Below are positions 59,809-64,000 of a stretch of 64,000 bases of DNA, in pieces. The DNA is taken from contig RQSC01000032.1 of NCBI GenBank assembly GCA_013416795.1, positions 89,437 through 153,436 on the forward strand, in the 5' to 3' direction. Source of the stretch: Prasinococcaceae sp. CCMP 1430. Its lineage: Eukaryota > Prasinodermophyta > Palmophyllophyceae > Prasinococcales > Prasinococcaceae. The translations under genes and the position numbers were made by a program. The notes beneath the pieces were generated by a model, which was given only the letters and a program-made list of their open reading frames with translations, was not told the DNA's origin and made no database searches. The stretch's first letter is position 1; every line of letters starts with the position of its first letter.

Positions 59809-61741
59809 ATGTCGCTCCTCCGCCATGGCGCGCGCCGCGCCTTCTCGGCGCTGCCCGCGATCGTGAACGGCGGGGGCGCGTCGGCGCTCTCCGCGACGCC
59901 CTCACCCATCCCGTTCGAGGGGTCGATGGCTGTGCCCGAGACGCGCGTGACCGTGCTGCCCAACGGCATGCGCGTCGCGACCGAGGCCAACCCCGCGGCG
60001 GCGACCTCCACCGTGGGCGTCTTCTTCGACGCAGGATCGCGCTACGAGAACGACACCACCGTCGGCACCGCGCACTTCCTCGAGCACATGGCCTTCAAGG
60101 GCACCGCCAAGCGCTCCATGGCGCAGATCGAGCGCGAGATCGAGGATATGGGCGCCCACCTCAACGCGTTCACGTCGCGCGAGCACACGTGCTACTACGC
60201 CATGTGCATGAAGCAGAACCTCACCCAGTGCACTGATGTGCTCGCCGACATCCTTCAGGTGCGCTGCCGCCGCCGCTGCGCCGCGTGCGTTGCGCGGCGT
60301 TCGCGCTGCGCGCTCGGTCTGCCTTTGGGGGGGGGGGGTAGGGGAGAGCTGGAGAAGAGAGGGCACAGGCGGGCGCACCGTGAAATGGCCAACTGAGGGC
60401 CCGCAGCAGCTTTTAGGGTTCGGCAGCGCACCCTCGCGCCGCCGCTGCTGCCGCAGCGGGGGGCGCCGCCGCCGCAGGGGGGGGAGGGAGTGAGGGCGGC
60501 GAGGCGAGGCGCGCGGGATGGGAACTCTGGAGCGCCCTCACCGCCCCCCACCCCGCTCCCCGGCATGCACGGCGCTGCGCTGCGCACGCGGTGCTCCGCG
60601 CGGCCTCGTAGACGAAAAGTCGCGCACGCAGCCGTCTGCGCGCTCCAGCGTCGCGCGAGCGAGCGAGCCTGAGCGGCCGGCCGCACCTAGGGGTGGCGCT
60701 GACACTGGCACGTGCCGTTTCTTTGCGCGCGAGCAGAACTCGACGTACTCGGAGGCTGCCATCGAGCGCGAGCGCAGCGTGATCCTACGTGAGATGGAGG
60801 AAGTTGAGAAGCAGGCCGAGGAGATGGTTCATGACCACCTGCACGCGACTGCGTACCAGCACTCGCCGCTCGCGAACCCCATCCTGGGCAGCCGCGAGAA
60901 CGTGGCAAGCGTGACTAAAGCGGACCTCGAGTCGTACGTCAAGGCGCACTACACCGCACCGCGCACGGTCGTGGCGGCTGCTGGCGCGGTGGACCACGAC
61001 AAGTTCGTCGAAGACGTCGCGAAGAAGTTCGAGGGCATGCCGACGGACGGCCAGAGCGCGGACGAGCTGGTGGCTACCAACCCGACGACATGGACGGGCT
61101 CGGAGGTGCGCATGCGCGACGATTACACGGCGGACAACAAGCTGCGCCTGGCGGTGGCCTTCGAGGGCGCCTCGTGGGCCGACCCGGACAGCGTGGCGCT
61201 GATGGTCATCCGCGAGATGCTCGGCAGCTACAGCGCGGACACCGGTGTGGGCATCCACTCCACCTCGGAGCTGGCGCAGCGCGTGGCGGCCAACGGCATG
61301 GCGACCCACTTCAACACCTTCTCCACCTGCTACAAGGACACTGGCATCTTTGGCATCTACGCGGAGACCGATGACGCGTGGAACCAGGCCGGCGACCTCT
61401 CGTGGAACATCTCGCATGCCATCACCAAGAACGTCTACACCGTCGAGGACTCGGACGTCGAGCGCGCCAAGAACGCGCTCAAGGTCAGCACGCTCGCGAG
61501 CGCGAATGATGGCGCGATGGCCACCGCGCTGGATATCGGCACCTCGATGCTCGCCTACGGCCGCCGCATCCCGCTCGCCGAGATGTTTGCGCGCATCGAC
61601 GCCGTGGACTCGGCCACTGTCAAGCGCGTGGCGGAGCGTTTCTTCCTCGACAAGGACCCGGCTATCGTCGCCTGGGGCTCCACGCAGAACGTGCCCGACT
61701 ACCAGCTCTTCCAGCGCAGGACCTTCTGGCTGAGGCAGTAA
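59809..61741 (+). CDS. Mitochondrial processing peptidase, beta subunit
   Basis: An M16 metallopeptidase that removes mitochondrial presequences. Exon 1 (59809-60258) and exon 2 (60737-61741) flank a 478-nt GT-AG intron in phase 0 ([19 protein letters not shown]), the longest in the window. The spliced protein has 484 residues. The presequence is [16 protein letters not shown]. The zinc-binding inverted motif is HFLEH (His89, Glu92, His93), with the distal Glu at ~169 in [10 protein letters not shown]. All catalytic ligands are present, which makes this beta-MPP rather than the inactive alpha or core proteins. The C-terminal half ends in [26 protein letters not shown]. It may also act in complex III, as in plants. 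Confidence 0.95.
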
Positions 61742-62120
61742 TCGCGTCGCCGCCGGCGCGCCCCCGCGCCATCGAGGCGCGTCTGCCTACGCCGCGCGTG
61801 CCGGCCTCGGCGGCCGCGCGTTCGTAAGCACCTATTTTTGACCCGACCGGAAGGCGGCCGGCGGCGTGTGTGCGCCTCCCGCGCTGCGCGCGACGCACGC
61901 GCCGCGCGTGCCGCTTCCCGGCTCGGTCGTGCGTCGCGCACTGAGGAGGGGTGGCGCCGTTGCGCGCGAGGCGTGACACAGGCGCGTGTGCGTGTGCAAC
62001 GAAATAAAAAAATCACAGCATGGCGAGCGCGAGTACAGACGCCTCCAGCCAACCAGCCAGCCGTCGCGCGCGCGCGCGCGCGGCGCCGCGGCTACCGGCA
62101 CCACCGGCGGCGGTGGCCCG

Positions 62121-62648
62121 CTAGATCTCGACGGAGAACGACGAGCCGCACCCGCACTTCTCGGACGAGTTTGGATTGTCGGAGACGACGAAGGACGAGC
62201 GAATGAGCTCTGAGGTAAAGTCGACGGTGGCACCCCTGAGGAATGTCAGCGACACGTCGTCCACCACTACTCCTGCGCGCACCTCCCCCGCCCCTCCACC
62301 GCCCTCGCCCTTGCCACCACCCCCCTCTCGCTCCGCGCCGCCCTCGTCGAATACTCTGTCGTGTCCGCTCACGTCCTCGCCGCCGACGAGGTCAAACTGG
62401 TACTGGAAGCCCGAGCAGCCGCCGCCGTCGACTGAAACGCGCAGCAGCAGTTCACTCGCACCGCTCTGTGCCGCGAGCTCGCGCAGCCGCTCCACCGCGC
62501 CCTCGGTGAGCGCGACGCCCTCCGCGGCGGGCGCGGCTCCCTCGGCGCGGGCCGCGTTGGCGACCGCCCGCCCCGCGCACACGCGCCCGCTCGCGCTGTG
62601 GCGCCGCCGCCGCCGCCCGGCAGCGCCGCGCTCGTCGCTCATCACCAT
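62121..62648 (-). CDS. ISCA/ErpA-type iron-sulfur cluster assembly protein
   Basis: A-type Fe-S carrier of the HesB/IscA family. ALTEGAVERLRELAAQSGASELLLRVSVDGGGCSGFQYQFDLV contains the first Cys in GGCSGF. The two C-terminal Cys lie in SEKCGCGSSFSVEI. GATVDFTSELIRSSFVVSDNPNSSEKCGCG is very close to ISCA2/ErpA, which serves [4Fe-4S] maturation in mitochondria. The N-terminus (~40 residues) is Arg/Ala-rich, suitable for targeting. A Gly/Glu-rich insertion (about GGAEREGGGGKGEGGGGAGE) interrupts the usual beta hairpin before VVVDDVSL. Start at ATG 62648 (or 62642), intronless, 175 residues. Confidence 0.92.
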   Translation of the reverse strand: MVMSDERGAAGRRRRRHSASGRVCAGRAVANAARAEGAAPAAEGVALTEGAVERLRELAAQSGASELLLRVSVDGGGCSGFQYQFDLVGGEDVSGHDRVFDEGGAEREGGGGKGEGGGGAGEVRAGVVVDDVSLTFLRGATVDFTSELIRSSFVVSDNPNSSEKCGCGSSFSVEI

Positions 62649-62966
62649 TCCAGGGCGCCCCGCGCGGAACTGAACAGTCACTTCCTTGTGGCGCGAAAAC
62701 CCCAAATGTGCACCCTCGCCGCGACCATGCCGCGCCGCTCGCTCGGACGTCTTTCAAGTTGATGGCCGGTACCGCGATCTTTCTGGAAACCCGCGCGCGC
62801 GCGCGCGCCTGGGAAGAGGGTTTGTACTCGTCACTCAAAAGTGGGGAGGGAGAGAGTCTACAACGTTCGTGTTCGCACGCTCCTTACAGCGCAGCCCGCG
62901 TCGCACCCTCAGGGCGGCGGGGCGGGGCGGGCCGTGGGGAGCGCGCGCGCGCGCCGGCCGCGCCGG

Positions 62967-64000
62967 CTACGAGGGCGGCGGCCCGTCGATCTGCCTCTCG
63001 ATCCCCTTGAGCAACGAGCCGATCATCGGCGCGTCCGAAGCGCCCGGGCAGGCGCTCTGGTACGCCGCGAGGCAGTCCCTTGCGTCCGACAGCCTGCCCA
63101 GGTTGTAATTGGCGATCCCCCGGTCACGCAGGTTGACGCCGCGCACCTTGGGACGCGCGTACGGCGGCGCCGCGACGTCCTGCATGCGGCACAGCAGGAG
63201 CACCTTCTCCGGGTCGCGGTGCTCGGTGCGGCTCATGTACGTCGCCTTGAGGTTCTGCAGGCAGCGCGTAAGGATCGTGCGCTTGTGCGACGCCCCGTCC
63301 TCGAAAAAGGAGCGGTCGATCTGGACCTTGGCGCCCCGCTGCCGCGCCATGTGCTCGCCGAAGCGCTGCTCGACGTCCTCGACGAACAGCACCTCGCCCC
63401 GACCGAAGACGTCCACCAAGAACTCGGCGCCGGCGCGCGGGCGTACCATGAAGTGCGAGGGGAAGTTGACGCCCACCATGTCGAGCCCGCAGCGCGCCGC
63501 CAGCTCCATGTACAGGATGGCGAGCGAGATGGGGATGCCGCGGCGGCGCGCGAGCACCTGGTCGACGTAGCTGTTGGCGGGATTGTAGTAGTCTTCCGTG
63601 TCGCCCGCGAAGCCGCACGTGTCGTAGAGGTACTCATTGATGCACTTGATGACGCGCAGCGGATGCCGCTCCTCGTACGGCGGGAGCGTCTCAAGCAGCT
63701 GCCGCGCCATCTCGTCGACCTGCGCGCGCACCGCCTCCGCGTCGAGCGCCGGGTTCCCGCAGCGCGCGATGCAGATGCTGCACTCGAGCAGGCTGATGTG
63801 GTCCTCATCCTGGACGTCCGACACGAGCGACTCCAGCGCGAACACCGGCTCGGAGAGCCGCGCTGTGGCCGCGAATTCCGCCTCGAGAGAGGCCGCGGGC
63901 ACCTCGTCGTTCCCATCGCCGACCTCCTTGCTCGCGCCGCGGTACCGCTCCCCGGGCGGCCCGCACGCCACCGCCGCTGCGCGCCGCGGCCGCGCTCGCC
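62967..64000 (-). CDS. SirB1-family transglutaminase-like protein with TPR, 5' partial
   Basis: The frame runs from the stop at 62967 to beyond the window edge, and no ATG occurs before it. It reads as the SirB1/transglutaminase-like family (PF13369 type) with a C-terminal tetratricopeptide-like part. Conserved blocks: LRVIKCINEYLYDTCGFAGDTEDYYNPANSYVDQVLARRRGIPISLAILYMELAARCGLDMVGVNFPSHFMVR, then EFLVDVFGRGEVLFVEDVEQRF, and ILTRCLQNLKATYMSR. The usual Cys and His positions of transglutaminases read as S/A in RRGIPISLAILY and H in FPSHFM, which is normal for SirB1 proteins. No enzymatic function is established. Plants have related plastid proteins. Confidence 0.85.
   Translation of the reverse strand, partial: RARPRRAAAVACGPPGERYRGASKEVGDGNDEVPAASLEAEFAATARLSEPVFALESLVSDVQDEDHISLLECSICIARCGNPALDAEAVRAQVDEMARQLLETLPPYEERHPLRVIKCINEYLYDTCGFAGDTEDYYNPANSYVDQVLARRRGIPISLAILYMELAARCGLDMVGVNFPSHFMVRPRAGAEFLVDVFGRGEVLFVEDVEQRFGEHMARQRGAKVQIDRSFFEDGASHKRTILTRCLQNLKATYMSRTEHRDPEKVLLLCRMQDVAAPPYARPKVRGVNLRDRGIANYNLGRLSDARDCLAAYQSACPGASDAPMIGSLLKGIERQIDGPPPS

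Noticed and set aside
1-64000. CRISPR arrays, bacterial operons, ribosome binding sites
   Set aside because: None are seen. Introns, targeting peptides and eukaryotic protein families show a nuclear genome.

Overview
The window is nuclear DNA of a GC-rich, gene-dense, photosynthetic and flagellated microbial eukaryote, most likely a unicellular alga. Three lines of evidence support this. (1) The genes are eukaryotic and many have short spliceosomal introns. I resolved 14, from 94 to 478 nt, of which 12 are GT-AG and 2 are GC-AG. (2) Plastid proteins are present: a twin-arginine-targeted lumen protein, a lumenal HhoA-type protease and a PPR-SMR protein. (3) Cilium and basal-body proteins are present: a FOP/CEP43 homologue and a SPAG6/PF16-like armadillo protein. 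Several proteins resemble plant homologues closely (zeta-COP, HSP101, the WBP2-like GRAM protein), so a green alga is plausible. GC-AG introns are also reported from other algal groups, and the lineage cannot be fixed by reading alone.

Layout. 0.1-8.9 kb: a UQCC1/CBP3-like complex III assembly factor, two weak hypothetical genes, a WIPI/ATG18 autophagy protein, then a head-to-head pair of plastid lumen genes. 9-16 kb: FOP-like protein, a J-domain protein, a GUP1/HHAT-type MBOAT acyltransferase and a BTB protein. 16-18.3 kb holds no convincing gene. 18.3-29.2 kb: zeta-COP, a diacylglycerol-lipase-like membrane protein, a WBP2-like GRAM protein, an N,N-dimethylformamidase-like secreted protein of bacterial type, a transmembrane pseudokinase and gamma-glutamyl hydrolase. 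29.7-35.3 kb: one intronless gene for a 1866-residue WD40-like protein. 35.3-39.3 kb: long homopolymer tracts, a tRNA-Ala(AGC) gene and HSP101/ClpB, whose N-terminal domain is incomplete. 40-47.6 kb: a secreted glycosyltransferase, a tropinone-reductase-like SDR, a small tail-anchored protein, a PPR-SMR protein and a gamma-glutamylcyclotransferase-like protein. 47.8-57.2 kb: ARP5 (INO80 complex), a DUF924 protein, the splicing factor CWC24/RNF113, serine acetyltransferase, the C-terminal part of a rabconnectin-3/DMXL protein that stops at an ambiguous base, and a coiled-coil membrane protein. 57.3-64 kb: the SPAG6-like protein, mitochondrial processing peptidase beta, an ISCA-type Fe-S protein and a SirB1-type protein cut by the window end.

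The neighbours do not form a pathway; this is ordinary eukaryotic order with many divergent and convergent pairs. The points most worth checking are these. A start codon is split by an intron (A|TG) in zeta-COP and probably in the protease gene. The two head-to-head plastid genes both lack an ATG, and there is little room for cis 5' exons. Two introns are GC-AG. HSP101 has a gap holding an antisense tRNA. One N marks a suspicious junction in the DMXL region. A bacterial-type amidase gene and a receptor-like pseudokinase stand out as unusual content.
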